Part shown: piece after piece, positions 50,912 to 58,641 of the stretch
Layout: the number at the start of each line of letters is the position of its first letter
How positions within the stretch are numbered: the first letter of the stretch is position 1
NCBI RefSeq assembly: GCF_022664435.1
Contig: NZ_JAKREU010000001.1
Location: 558,001-622,000, forward strand
DNA length: 64,000 nt
Direction of reading: 5' to 3'
Source of the DNA: Sphingomonas panni
GTDB taxonomy: Bacteria; Pseudomonadota; Alphaproteobacteria; Sphingomonadales; Sphingomonadaceae
Notes under the pieces: model-generated
What the model saw: only the letters and a program-made list of their open reading frames with translations
Told to the model about the DNA's origin: nothing
The model's database searches: none
Program-made: the position numbers and the translations under genes

Positions 50912-51738
50912 GCGGTCACCTTGGGTGTCTGCGGGTCCGCCGCCCATTCGGTCCAACTGCCGTCATACAGCGCCGCGTCGCGCCCCAGCAGGTGCAGCGC
51001 GAAGGCGGGAATCGCGGCGGTGATGCCCGAACCACAGGTGGTGGTGATCGGCCGGTCGAGATCGATCCCCGCATCGGCGAACAGCCGGCCCAGTTCCTCC
51101 GGCGACCGCCACGTCCCGTCCTCGCGAAAGAAGCGGGCATAGTGCAGGTTGATGCTCCCCGGAATATGACCGGAGGGAAGGCCGCGCGGATCGGCCTCAC
51201 TCCCGTCGAACCGCGCGGGCGATCGCGCATCGACCAGTTGCACCGCATCCTTGTCGAGGCTGGTCAGTACCATCGCCTTGGTCCGCACCGGGGCAAGGTC
51301 GGGATCGGCCCCGAAGCGGGTCGGCGCAGGATCGACCATGCCGCGTTCCACCGGTCGGCCCTCCGCCTGCCACTTCGCGAATCCGCCGTCGAGGATTGCG
51401 ACCGGCAATGTACGGGCAAAGCGGCGCAACAACCACCAGCCCCGCGCCGCGCTATGGTGCGGCGAATTGTCGTACAGAACGACCTGCACATCGTCGTTCA
51501 GCCCCAGCGCCCCCAGCCGCGCCGCCAGCTTGTCCGCGGACGGCAGCGAGGTCGCCTGGCCCGTCGACAGTGCCCGCAGATCGAGGAAGCGCGCGCCGGG
51601 AATATGCGCGGCGGCATATTCGGCGGCTTCGTCGCGGGGCGGGTCGGGCTGCACGGCCACGAAGGTCGCGTCGAGGACGACGAGGCCGGGGGTGCCGAGC
51701 CGGTCGGCGAGCCATGCGGTGGAGACGAGCGGTTGCAT
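50908..51738 (-). CDS. sseA: 3-mercaptopyruvate sulfurtransferase SseA
   Basis: This two-domain rhodanese of 276 residues transfers sulfur from 3-mercaptopyruvate to cyanide or thiol acceptors. The first domain (1-125) is catalytically inactive, with YDNSPHHSAARGWWLL; the second carries the active-site loop CGSGITAA (Cys235), the CGSGxTA form characteristic of mercaptopyruvate sulfurtransferases rather than thiosulfate-specific rhodaneses. ATG 51738 begins the first rhodanese fold (MQPLVSTAWLADRL). It is the first gene of the sseA-metC-mscS overlapping operon, preceded by a type C palindrome. Confidence 0.93.
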   Translation of the reverse strand: MQPLVSTAWLADRLGTPGLVVLDATFVAVQPDPPRDEAAEYAAAHIPGARFLDLRALSTGQATSLPSADKLAARLGALGLNDDVQVVLYDNSPHHSAARGWWLLRRFARTLPVAILDGGFAKWQAEGRPVERGMVDPAPTRFGADPDLAPVRTKAMVLTSLDKDAVQLVDARSPARFDGSEADPRGLPSGHIPGSINLHYARFFREDGTWRSPEELGRLFADAGIDLDRPITTTCGSGITAAIPAFALHLLGRDAALYDGSWTEWAADPQTPKVTA

Positions 51739-51814
51739 GGGGGAAAGGCTTAGGCGCGCGGCGCGACGGGTCAAGCGTCGGGGTGCGCTTCGCCGCCTGA
51801 CAGGACGTATCGTT

Positions 51815-51911
51815 CGTCATTCCCGCGCAGACGGGAATCTATATGCACCAGCTTCTCGGCTGGAGCAGCGAGCGTTGCGGCTATGGATTCCCGCCTGCGC
51901 GGGAATGACGA
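51815..51911. repeat. intergenic inverted repeat, type C (copy 3)
   Basis: CGTCATTCCCGCGCAGACGG and CCGCCTGCGCGGGAATGACG pair over about 25 bp with the GAATCTATA / TATGGATTC extension and a ~40-bp centre. It separates the sseA start from the photolyase stop. Confidence 0.88.
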
Positions 51912-51923
51912 AGTAGGGCGAAC

Positions 51924-53471
51924 CTACCCCTCGTACTTTGGCAGGTTGTCGAGTGTTTTAAGAAACCCCTTCGCCTGCCCCCGCAACTCTCGCTGCGTTT
52001 CTTCGGCCATCTTGTCCCAGGTCCGGTACGGCATCGCCATGCGATGGTTGCCGCCCAGCTTTTCGCGATTGCGCGCGATGAAGTCCCAATAGAGCGCGTT
52101 GAACGGGCACGCGTTGGGGCCGATGCGCTGCTTCACGTCATAGCGGCAATGCCCGCAATAATCGGACATCCGGTCGATATAGGCGCCCGACGACGCATAG
52201 GGTTTCGACCCCAGCAGCCCACCATCGCCGAACTGGCTCATCCCCAGCGTGTTCGGCAGCTCGACCCATTCATAGGCATCGGCATAGACCTCCAGATACC
52301 AGCGATGCACCTGTTGCGGGTCGGCCCCGATCAGCAGCGCGAAATTGCCGGTAATCATCAACCGCTGGATATGATGGGCATAGGCCTTGTCCAGCGTCTG
52401 CCCGATCGCCTGGGACAGACAGTGCATGTCGGTCTCGCCGGTCCAGTAGAAGGCCGGCAGGTCGCGTTTTGCGCCGAGGAAGTTGCGCTCGACATAGTCC
52501 GGCCCCTCACGCCAATAGATGCCGCGCACGAACTCGCGCCAGCCGACGATCTGGCGGATAAACCCTTCGGCGGCGTTGATCGGGACCTTGCCTGCGGCAA
52601 ATTCCTTCTCCACGGCCTTGCACAGGTCGAGCGGGTCGAGCAGGCCGGCGTTGATATAGGGTGAGAGGACGGCGTGCCACAGATAGGGTTCGCCGGTGAG
52701 CATCGCGTCCTGATTGTCGCCGAACCCTGGTAGCGCATGGGTCAGGAAGGCCCGCTGCTGGCGCAGCGCATCCTTGCGCGTCACGGCGAAGTCGAACCCG
52801 TCGAGCGTCCCGGCATGGTCGCCGAACCGGTCGGCGACCAGCGCCAGCACCTCCTGCGTCACGTCGTCGGGCTCGAACGACAGCGGGCGGGGGATCAGCA
52901 GGTCGCGCCTGGCCGGCTTGCGATTGTCATGGTCGAAATTCCATTTGCCGCCGACCGGCTTGGCCCCTTCCATCAACAACCCGGTTTCGCGCCGCATCTC
53001 GCGATAGAAGAATTCCATGCGCAGTTCGCGTCGGTCGTCGGCCCACGCCTTGAAACGATCATGCGAGCACAGGAAGCGCGTGTCGGAGCGGATCGATACG
53101 GGGACGCCGAAGATCGTCTCCCACGCCTCCAGCATCGCCTGTACCCGCCATTCGCCGGCTTCGGTGACGACGATCCTGGTGGGATCGTGACGCTCGATCG
53201 CGCGGGCGATTTCGCCGGTGAAGCTGCCGGCATTGTCGGGATCGTCCAGCCGGACATAATCCACGCTCCATCCCTTTTCGCCGAGCGCCGCTGCATGGTG
53301 GCGCATCGCGGCGAACAGGAACGCGATCTTCTTTGGATGATGGCGGACATAGGTCGCTTCCTCGACCACCTCCATCATCAGGATGGTCGTCGTCTCCGGA
53401 TCGGCATCGGCCAGCGACGACAGCGTGAGCGACAATTGATCACCCAATATCGGGATCAGCACCCGTTCCAT
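51924..53471 (-). CDS. iron-sulfur bacterial cryptochrome/photolyase (FeS-BCP, PhrB-like)
   Basis: This 515-residue flavoprotein of the FeS-BCP group includes (6-4) photolyases such as Agrobacterium PhrB. The four cluster cysteines are present with exactly the PhrB spacing: Cys351 (MHCLSQA), Cys439 and Cys442 (DYCGHCRYD) and Cys455 ([12 protein letters not shown]). The N-terminal antenna domain ([35 protein letters not shown]) and C-terminal FAD domain ([30 protein letters not shown]) are intact. It reverses UV photoproducts under light or senses light. The start codon is 29 bp from the queF start on the other strand. Confidence 0.93.
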   Translation of the reverse strand: MERVLIPILGDQLSLTLSSLADADPETTTILMMEVVEEATYVRHHPKKIAFLFAAMRHHAAALGEKGWSVDYVRLDDPDNAGSFTGEIARAIERHDPTRIVVTEAGEWRVQAMLEAWETIFGVPVSIRSDTRFLCSHDRFKAWADDRRELRMEFFYREMRRETGLLMEGAKPVGGKWNFDHDNRKPARRDLLIPRPLSFEPDDVTQEVLALVADRFGDHAGTLDGFDFAVTRKDALRQQRAFLTHALPGFGDNQDAMLTGEPYLWHAVLSPYINAGLLDPLDLCKAVEKEFAAGKVPINAAEGFIRQIVGWREFVRGIYWREGPDYVERNFLGAKRDLPAFYWTGETDMHCLSQAIGQTLDKAYAHHIQRLMITGNFALLIGADPQQVHRWYLEVYADAYEWVELPNTLGMSQFGDGGLLGSKPYASSGAYIDRMSDYCGHCRYDVKQRIGPNACPFNALYWDFIARNREKLGGNHRMAMPYRTWDKMAEETQRELRGQAKGFLKTLDNLPKYEG

Positions 53472-53500
53472 TCGTGCGCCGTCCCTTCTACATGGGGGCC

Positions 53501-53944
53501 ATGGACCCGAAATTCCTTGGCCAAGCCAGCCCGCTTCCCACTACGCCGGAAGCCGCCGAACTCGATTATGTTCCCAATCCGCGCAGCACCCCTTATCTGG
53601 TGCGCTTCACCGCGCCGGAATTCACGTCGCTGTGCCCGGTGACCGGCCAGCCCGATTTCGCGCATCTGGTGATCGATTACGTACCGGCCGCGACCATCGT
53701 CGAATCGAAATCGCTGAAGCTGTTCCTCGGGTCGTTCCGCAACCATGCGGCATTCCACGAGGATTGCACGGTCGGTATCGCCGAGCGGCTGGTCGCGGAA
53801 ATGCAGCCGGTGTGGCTGCGCATCGGCGGCTATTGGTATCCGCGCGGCGGCATTCCGATCGACGTATTCTGGCAGTCGGGGGAACCTCCGAAGGCGGTAT
53901 GGATTCCCGATCAGGACGTGCCCGGATATCGCGGCCGCGGTTGA
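53501..53944 (+). CDS. queF: NADPH-dependent 7-cyano-7-deazaguanine reductase QueF
   Basis: QueF reduces preQ0 to preQ1 in queuosine synthesis for tRNA. This unimodular 147-residue form has the catalytic Cys45 in [11 protein letters not shown], Asp52, the QueF motif [14 protein letters not shown] (68-81) and the following HAAFHEDC. Starts at 53474 (GTG) and 53492 (ATG) are possible, but MDPKFLGQ at 53501 matches the family. It is divergent from the photolyase gene with hardly any intergenic space. Other que genes are absent from the window. A short stem (GGCGAA, ACGC, TTCGCC) at 53955-53970 could end the transcript. Confidence 0.92.
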   Translation: MDPKFLGQASPLPTTPEAAELDYVPNPRSTPYLVRFTAPEFTSLCPVTGQPDFAHLVIDYVPAATIVESKSLKLFLGSFRNHAAFHEDCTVGIAERLVAEMQPVWLRIGGYWYPRGGIPIDVFWQSGEPPKAVWIPDQDVPGYRGRG

Positions 53945-54023
53945 TCGTCGCAGCGGCGAAACGCTTCGCCACGGAATCGTGTCGCAGCGCACAATTCGTG
54001 CAACCATTCAGCGTGTCGAAATG

Positions 54024-54077
54024 TTTCTCTTTGTGGACACCGCCGGTAGGAGGCGGATATTGCAACGCAAAGAGGAA
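54024..54077 (+). promoter_or_regulatory. 5' leader hairpin sequestering the ribosome binding site of the GT4 gene
   Basis: TTTCTCTTTG (54024-54033) can pair with CAAAGAGGAA (54068-54077), ten consecutive pairs with one U-G wobble. The inner CCGCC (54040-54044) and GGCGG (54052-54056) form a second stem in the loop. The right arm contains the Shine-Dalgarno AGAGGAA and ends 5 nt before the ATG at 54083, so the folded form would block initiation. This is a structural prediction by eye; a thermosensor or ligand/protein switch is possible. Confidence 0.5.
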
Positions 54078-54082
54078 CGCTG

Positions 54083-56350
54083 ATGGACCAGAGGGTCGCC
54101 CTGGATTCGCTCGATCGCATCGCGCTGATCGGTAATTTCCTGCCGCGCAAATGCGGGCTCGCGACCTTTACCACCGACACGTTCAATGCGTTGCGCGATC
54201 GGTATCCCGCATTGCAGGTCGACGTCTATGCGATGGACGACCAGCCGGGTGCCTATGCCTATCCGCCCGAAGTCACCCATGCGATCGCACAGAACGACCG
54301 CATCGCCTATCTCGACGCCGCGCGACGGATCGAGGCTAGCGGCGCGCAGGCAGTGTGGGTCCAGCATGAATATGGCATCTATGGCGGGCCGGCGGGCGAA
54401 CATATCGTCGCGCTGCTCGACCGCGTGAACGTCCCCGTCGCCATCACGCTGCACACGATCCTCGAACACCCCAACGCCGACGAACGCCGCGTACTGGAAG
54501 CGCTGCTGCGTCGTGCGTCGAAGGTGATCGTAATGGCCGAGAAGGGCCGGGAGATCCTGATGCGGGTCCATGGCACCGACGCGCGCAAGATCGTCACCAT
54601 CCCGCACGGCGTACATGACCGCCCGTTCGTCCAGCCCGATGCGATGAAGGCGCGGTTCGGCTGGATCGGCCGCCCGGTCATCCTCACCTTCGGCCTGCTC
54701 GCGCCGAATAAGGGGATCGAGACGATGATCGAGGCGATGCCGACCGTCGCCGCATCGCATCCCGACGCGCTGTATGTGGTACTGGGCGCGACCCATCCGC
54801 ACCTCGTTGCGCATGAGGGCGAGGCCTATCGCGACCGGCTGAAAGCACAGGCCGCCAGCCTTGGCGTGGCGGATAATGTCTGCTTCCTAGACGGCTTTGT
54901 CGAACAGGACGAACTGCTCGATTATCTGCAGGCGGCCGATCTGTACGTGACGCCGTACAGCAACCCGGCGCAGATCACGTCGGGCACGCTGTCCTATGCG
55001 GTCGGCGTAGGCAAGGTGGTGGTGTCGACCCCCTATGTCCATGCGACCGAGATTCTGGCCGACAACCATGGCGTGATCGTCGATTTCGGCGATTCGGCGG
55101 CCTTTGCGCGTGAGATCGTCGACCTGCTGGCGAATGATGCGCGTCGCACGACGCTGGCCAGCCGGGCCTATGCCCGCGGCCGCACCATGTTGTTCCCGTG
55201 CCTTGCTGAAGCAGCGATGGTCGAGATTGGTCAGGCCGTAGCGGCGCGTCCGCTACGGGTGCGGCCCAGCGCCGACCTTACCGCGCTCAAGCCCGATTTC
55301 GCTGCGGTCGAACGGATGAGCGACGCGACCGGCATGTTGCAGCATTCGATCTATTCGGTGCCCGACCGCCGTCACGGCTATTGCATCGACGACAATGCCC
55401 GCGCGCTGATCCTGATGTCGCAGATCGAGGACCTCGATCCCGTCGTCCGCGACAAATGGACCACGATCTATGCCTCGTTCCTGCAATATGCCTGGAACCC
55501 GGATCGTCGGCGCTTCCGCAACTTCATGAATTTCGACCGGACCTGGTGCGAGGACGAAGGGTCGGAGGACTCGAACGGTCGCACGCTATGGGCGCTGGCG
55601 ATTACCGCACGGGATGCGCAGTCGCGCAAGCATCGCGACTGGGCGATGTCGCTTTACGAACAGACTGCGTCGATCGCGCTCGACCTGGGCAGCCCGCGTG
55701 CGCGCGCCTTCGCCATGCTGGGTGCGGTTGCGATGCTCGACGTCAATCCGGGCCATGCGCTGTCGACGGAGATCGCGACCCGCTTCGGCGACGAGCTGGT
55801 CACTCTGCTCGATGCGACACGCCGCCCGGAATGGGGCTGGTTCGAAATCGTGCTGGCCTATGACAATGCCCGCCTGCCCGAAGCGATGATCCGCGCGGGC
55901 AAGGCACTGGGTCGGAAGGACTTCTTGCAGGTCGGGATCGACACGCTCGACTGGATCGTCGCGCGCCAGACCTCGCCTGAAGGCCGCTTCCGCGCGGTCG
56001 GCACCGAAAGCTTCGGCCGCCCCTTCGCCGACCCGCTACCGTTCGACCAGCAGCCGCTCGAGGCGCAGGCGACCGTCGAGGCCTGTGCCGCCGCATGGGA
56101 AGCGACCGGCGACGTCCGGTGGCGGGACGAGGCAGTCAAGGCCTATAACTGGTATCTCGGCGCCAACGATCTCGATTTGCCGCTGGCGACAGTCAATGAC
56201 GGTGGCTGTTTCGACGGCCTTATGCCGACCGGCCTCAATCGCAACCAGGGCGCGGAGTCGATTCTCGCGCTGCAATTGGCCTCCTGTGCGATTTCCGCCC
56301 TTTCAAAGGGTCGCGCTTCCGTGGCAGACCCGCGCCGCGCCGTAGCCTGA
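54083..56350 (+). CDS. GT4-family glycosyltransferase fused to a C-terminal helical-barrel-like domain
   Basis: This 755-residue two-part protein has residues ~10-375 as a GT-B/GT4 transferase: NFLPRKCGLATFTTD (N-terminal donor-side loop), WVQHEYGIYGGPAG, the HG pocket PHGVHDRPF, TFGLLAPNKGIETMIEA and the E-X7-E-type region LYVTPYSNPAQITSGTLSYAVG. Residues ~400-740 are helical with repeated motifs (GYCIDDNARALI, EDEGSEDSNGRTLWAL, TVEACAAAWEATGD, NDGGCFDGL, GAESILALQLAS), as in an (alpha/alpha)6 barrel. The gene directly upstream of a GH130 phosphorylase suggests a role in beta-mannoside or similar glycan metabolism. A possible leader hairpin precedes it. Confidence 0.85.
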   Translation: MDQRVALDSLDRIALIGNFLPRKCGLATFTTDTFNALRDRYPALQVDVYAMDDQPGAYAYPPEVTHAIAQNDRIAYLDAARRIEASGAQAVWVQHEYGIYGGPAGEHIVALLDRVNVPVAITLHTILEHPNADERRVLEALLRRASKVIVMAEKGREILMRVHGTDARKIVTIPHGVHDRPFVQPDAMKARFGWIGRPVILTFGLLAPNKGIETMIEAMPTVAASHPDALYVVLGATHPHLVAHEGEAYRDRLKAQAASLGVADNVCFLDGFVEQDELLDYLQAADLYVTPYSNPAQITSGTLSYAVGVGKVVVSTPYVHATEILADNHGVIVDFGDSAAFAREIVDLLANDARRTTLASRAYARGRTMLFPCLAEAAMVEIGQAVAARPLRVRPSADLTALKPDFAAVERMSDATGMLQHSIYSVPDRRHGYCIDDNARALILMSQIEDLDPVVRDKWTTIYASFLQYAWNPDRRRFRNFMNFDRTWCEDEGSEDSNGRTLWALAITARDAQSRKHRDWAMSLYEQTASIALDLGSPRARAFAMLGAVAMLDVNPGHALSTEIATRFGDELVTLLDATRRPEWGWFEIVLAYDNARLPEAMIRAGKALGRKDFLQVGIDTLDWIVARQTSPEGRFRAVGTESFGRPFADPLPFDQQPLEAQATVEACAAAWEATGDVRWRDEAVKAYNWYLGANDLDLPLATVNDGGCFDGLMPTGLNRNQGAESILALQLASCAISALSKGRASVADPRRAVA

Positions 56351-56388
56351 TCGGGCTGCGGCTTCGGCCGGGATTATTGGACGCGCGA

Positions 56389-57669
56389 ATGCTGGACATC
56401 TACAACCACCCCCTGCGGCTGTACGCCGATCCTTCGCGTGTGGTGGTGCGCCCGTTTCACATCGCATGGCAGCGCAACGGCAACGCCCCCAGCCGCACCG
56501 AGCGGCTGGTCGGCGAAGTGCTGGCGATGACGCCGGGCGAGGCGCGGGCGCAGCTCGATACCGTGCTGAAGGATTTTGAGGCCCGCCACTGGCAGACGCG
56601 CCGCGTGTTCATGACCCGCTATGACGAGATCGAAGCGGTGCTGGGCCTCGACGGCAGCACGATCAGCGACGAGAAGCGCCAGCTGATCGGTGCCTATTTC
56701 TGCCACGAATACAGCTACGCCGCCGCCGCGCTGATGAACCCCAGCGCGGTTCCGCATTTCGACCAGTCGGGGATGCCGGAAGGGTCGCTCCGCATCCTGA
56801 TGTCGCTGCGCGCGGTCGGCGAAGGGCATATCTCGTCGGTCGCCTTCCGCGAAGGCATCATCACCGACGAGAACGAGCTGGTGCTGGCACCCGAACCGCC
56901 CTTCGCCACCGCCGCCGATGCGATCGGCGACGAGGACGAAGCGCCGGAGGGCGAGGTCACCGTCTTCCGCCACCGGGATTCGACGCTGTCGGGCACCGTG
57001 ATCTTCCCGATCACGCAAGCCCAGTCGAAGGGGCTCGAGGACATGCGCCTCGTCCACTTCACCCATGACGACGGCACGGCCGAATGGCTCGGCACCTATA
57101 CCGCCTATAACGGGTCGATGATCCAGTCGGAGCTGCTGCGCACCCGCGATTTCCGCGCGTTCGACCTGGTGCCGATGACCGGCAGCGCGGCGCGCAACAA
57201 GGGCATGGGCCTGTTCCCGCGCAAGGTGAACGGCCAGTATATGATGATCGGCCGGCAGGACGGGGAAAACCTGTTCCTGATCAAGTCCGACACGCTGACC
57301 CATTGGGACGAGGGGCAGCTGCTGCTCAAGCCCGTCTATCCATGGGAGCTGGTGCAGATCGGCAATTGCGGGCCGCCGATCGAGATCGATCAGGGCTGGC
57401 TGCTGCTGACCCACGGCGTCGGCGCGATGCGCAAATATGCGATCGGTGCGGTGCTGCTCGACAAGGACGATCCGTCCAAGGTGATCGGCCGCACCCGCGA
57501 ACCGATCCTCGCCGCCGCGAACGAGGACCGTGAAGGCTATGTGCCCAACGTCGTCTATTCGTGCGGCGCGCTGCGCCATGGCGACCGGATCTTCATTCCG
57601 TACGGCGTCGCCGACAGCTCGGTCGCGTTCGCGTTCGTGACGATCGAGGCGTTGCTCGCGGCGATGTGA
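56389..57669 (+). CDS. GH130-family glycoside phosphorylase/hydrolase (beta-mannoside type)
   Basis: This 426-residue five-bladed beta-propeller enzyme of GH130 belongs to a family that phosphorolyses beta-1,2- or beta-1,4-mannosides, releasing mannose 1-phosphate. The general-acid block reads GLEDMR (Asp218) where most members have GxEDPR. NCGPPIEIDQGWLLLTHG and YSCGALRHGDRIFIPYGVADSS match the phosphate/substrate region. The N-terminal RVVVRPFHIAW and SRTERL segment resembles long GH130 forms. Subfamily and linkage are not determined. A TTG at 56377 is an alternative start, but ATG 56389 is preferred. It lies 38 bp after the GT4-fusion gene and probably in its operon. Confidence 0.88.
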   Translation: MLDIYNHPLRLYADPSRVVVRPFHIAWQRNGNAPSRTERLVGEVLAMTPGEARAQLDTVLKDFEARHWQTRRVFMTRYDEIEAVLGLDGSTISDEKRQLIGAYFCHEYSYAAAALMNPSAVPHFDQSGMPEGSLRILMSLRAVGEGHISSVAFREGIITDENELVLAPEPPFATAADAIGDEDEAPEGEVTVFRHRDSTLSGTVIFPITQAQSKGLEDMRLVHFTHDDGTAEWLGTYTAYNGSMIQSELLRTRDFRAFDLVPMTGSAARNKGMGLFPRKVNGQYMMIGRQDGENLFLIKSDTLTHWDEGQLLLKPVYPWELVQIGNCGPPIEIDQGWLLLTHGVGAMRKYAIGAVLLDKDDPSKVIGRTREPILAAANEDREGYVPNVVYSCGALRHGDRIFIPYGVADSSVAFAFVTIEALLAAM

Positions 57670-57674
57670 GGTTG

Positions 57675-57700
57675 GGGGAAGGCACATGGTTGCCTTCCCC
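57675..57700. terminator. perfect hairpin between convergent GH130 and AraC genes
   Basis: GGGGAAGGCA (57675-57684), CATGGT, TGCCTTCCCC (57691-57700) gives a 10-bp perfect stem starting just after the GH130 stop and ending 7 bp before the AraC-family stop. The position fits a bidirectional terminator, although U-tracts are lacking. Confidence 0.65.
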
Positions 57701-57707
57701 ATCGCCG

Positions 57708-58637
57708 CTACAACCGGTGCAACGCCTGCGTCGCACTGCCAAGCACTGCCGCGCGCGCGCGCAGGCTTGCGACCAGAAATTCGGTCTGCGCATGCAGGAA
57801 CCGGCGCGGGGTGGTGCCCAGCACGGCATGGGCGTCGCGCAGGAAATGCGACGCGCTGACATAGCCCGGATCGATCCGCGAATAGTCCAGCTCGCCCTTC
57901 GATTCGATCAGCGGGACCAGCGACCGCAGGAACCGCGCGCGGATCAGCAAGGTCTTGGGCACGAAGCCGAAATGCCGCTTGCACAGCCGCCGCAGCCGTT
58001 CCGGCGACATGCCCCAGGCCGCCGCCGTTTCCGACACGGCATTGGGCAGGTCGTCGGTCACCATCCGTGCAATGCTGCGGATCTGGTCCTCGTCCGCGAC
58101 CTTCGGCCCCAGTTCGGCCAGCAGGAATCGGTCGAGCGCCGGTTTGACGCCGGATTCGTCGCGCACCGCCGACAACACTGCCACCAGCCGTTCGGCAAAG
58201 CCCGGCCGTGCCGCCGCGTCCAGCGGCACGATCCGGTCGGCATAGCGGTCCGCCCCGCCGTCGAAGAAGCGCGACCAGCCCAGCGCACTAATGCCGAAAC
58301 CGATCATTACCCCACCATTGGTGACGGTGTGGATCGCATGGCTGGTCGGCCCGAACAGGCTGGCCTGCGGTAGCGGGTCGCTGCGGAACCGGCCGATCGA
58401 CACCGCGATCGGTCCGGCGTCCAGCGTCACCCGCACATTGGCGGTGCCGGGCAGGAACCAGTTCTCCAGCCCCGCCGCCGCTGGTCCACGGGCGGCGTAC
58501 AAGTGATAGCCGGTGACGTAATCGCTCAGCGCTGCATCCGGCTGGTCATAGCGGATTGCCATGCCGGGCGGCATGTCGAACAGCGACGGGGGAATGCCGG
58601 GCGTCTCCGTCCCGCCGGTTATCTTGTCCAATGCCAT
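57708..58637 (-). CDS. AraC-family transcriptional regulator
   Basis: This 309-residue regulator has an N-terminal ligand/dimer domain (about 20-160) and a C-terminal double helix-turn-helix (about 200-300). The latter includes SETAAAWGMSPERLRRLCKRHFGFVPKTLLIRARFLRSL, the first AraC HTH with the linker helix, and DPGYVSASHFLRDAHAVLGTTPRRF, the second. It would bind DNA in response to an unknown small molecule. It lies convergent to the GH130 gene and just downstream of the HerA-like ATPase gene (4-bp gap), so transcription with that gene is likely even though a regulatory link to the GT4/GH130 pair is tempting. Confidence 0.9.
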   Translation of the reverse strand: MALDKITGGTETPGIPPSLFDMPPGMAIRYDQPDAALSDYVTGYHLYAARGPAAAGLENWFLPGTANVRVTLDAGPIAVSIGRFRSDPLPQASLFGPTSHAIHTVTNGGVMIGFGISALGWSRFFDGGADRYADRIVPLDAAARPGFAERLVAVLSAVRDESGVKPALDRFLLAELGPKVADEDQIRSIARMVTDDLPNAVSETAAAWGMSPERLRRLCKRHFGFVPKTLLIRARFLRSLVPLIESKGELDYSRIDPGYVSASHFLRDAHAVLGTTPRRFLHAQTEFLVASLRARAAVLGSATQALHRL

Positions 58638-58641
58638 GGGG

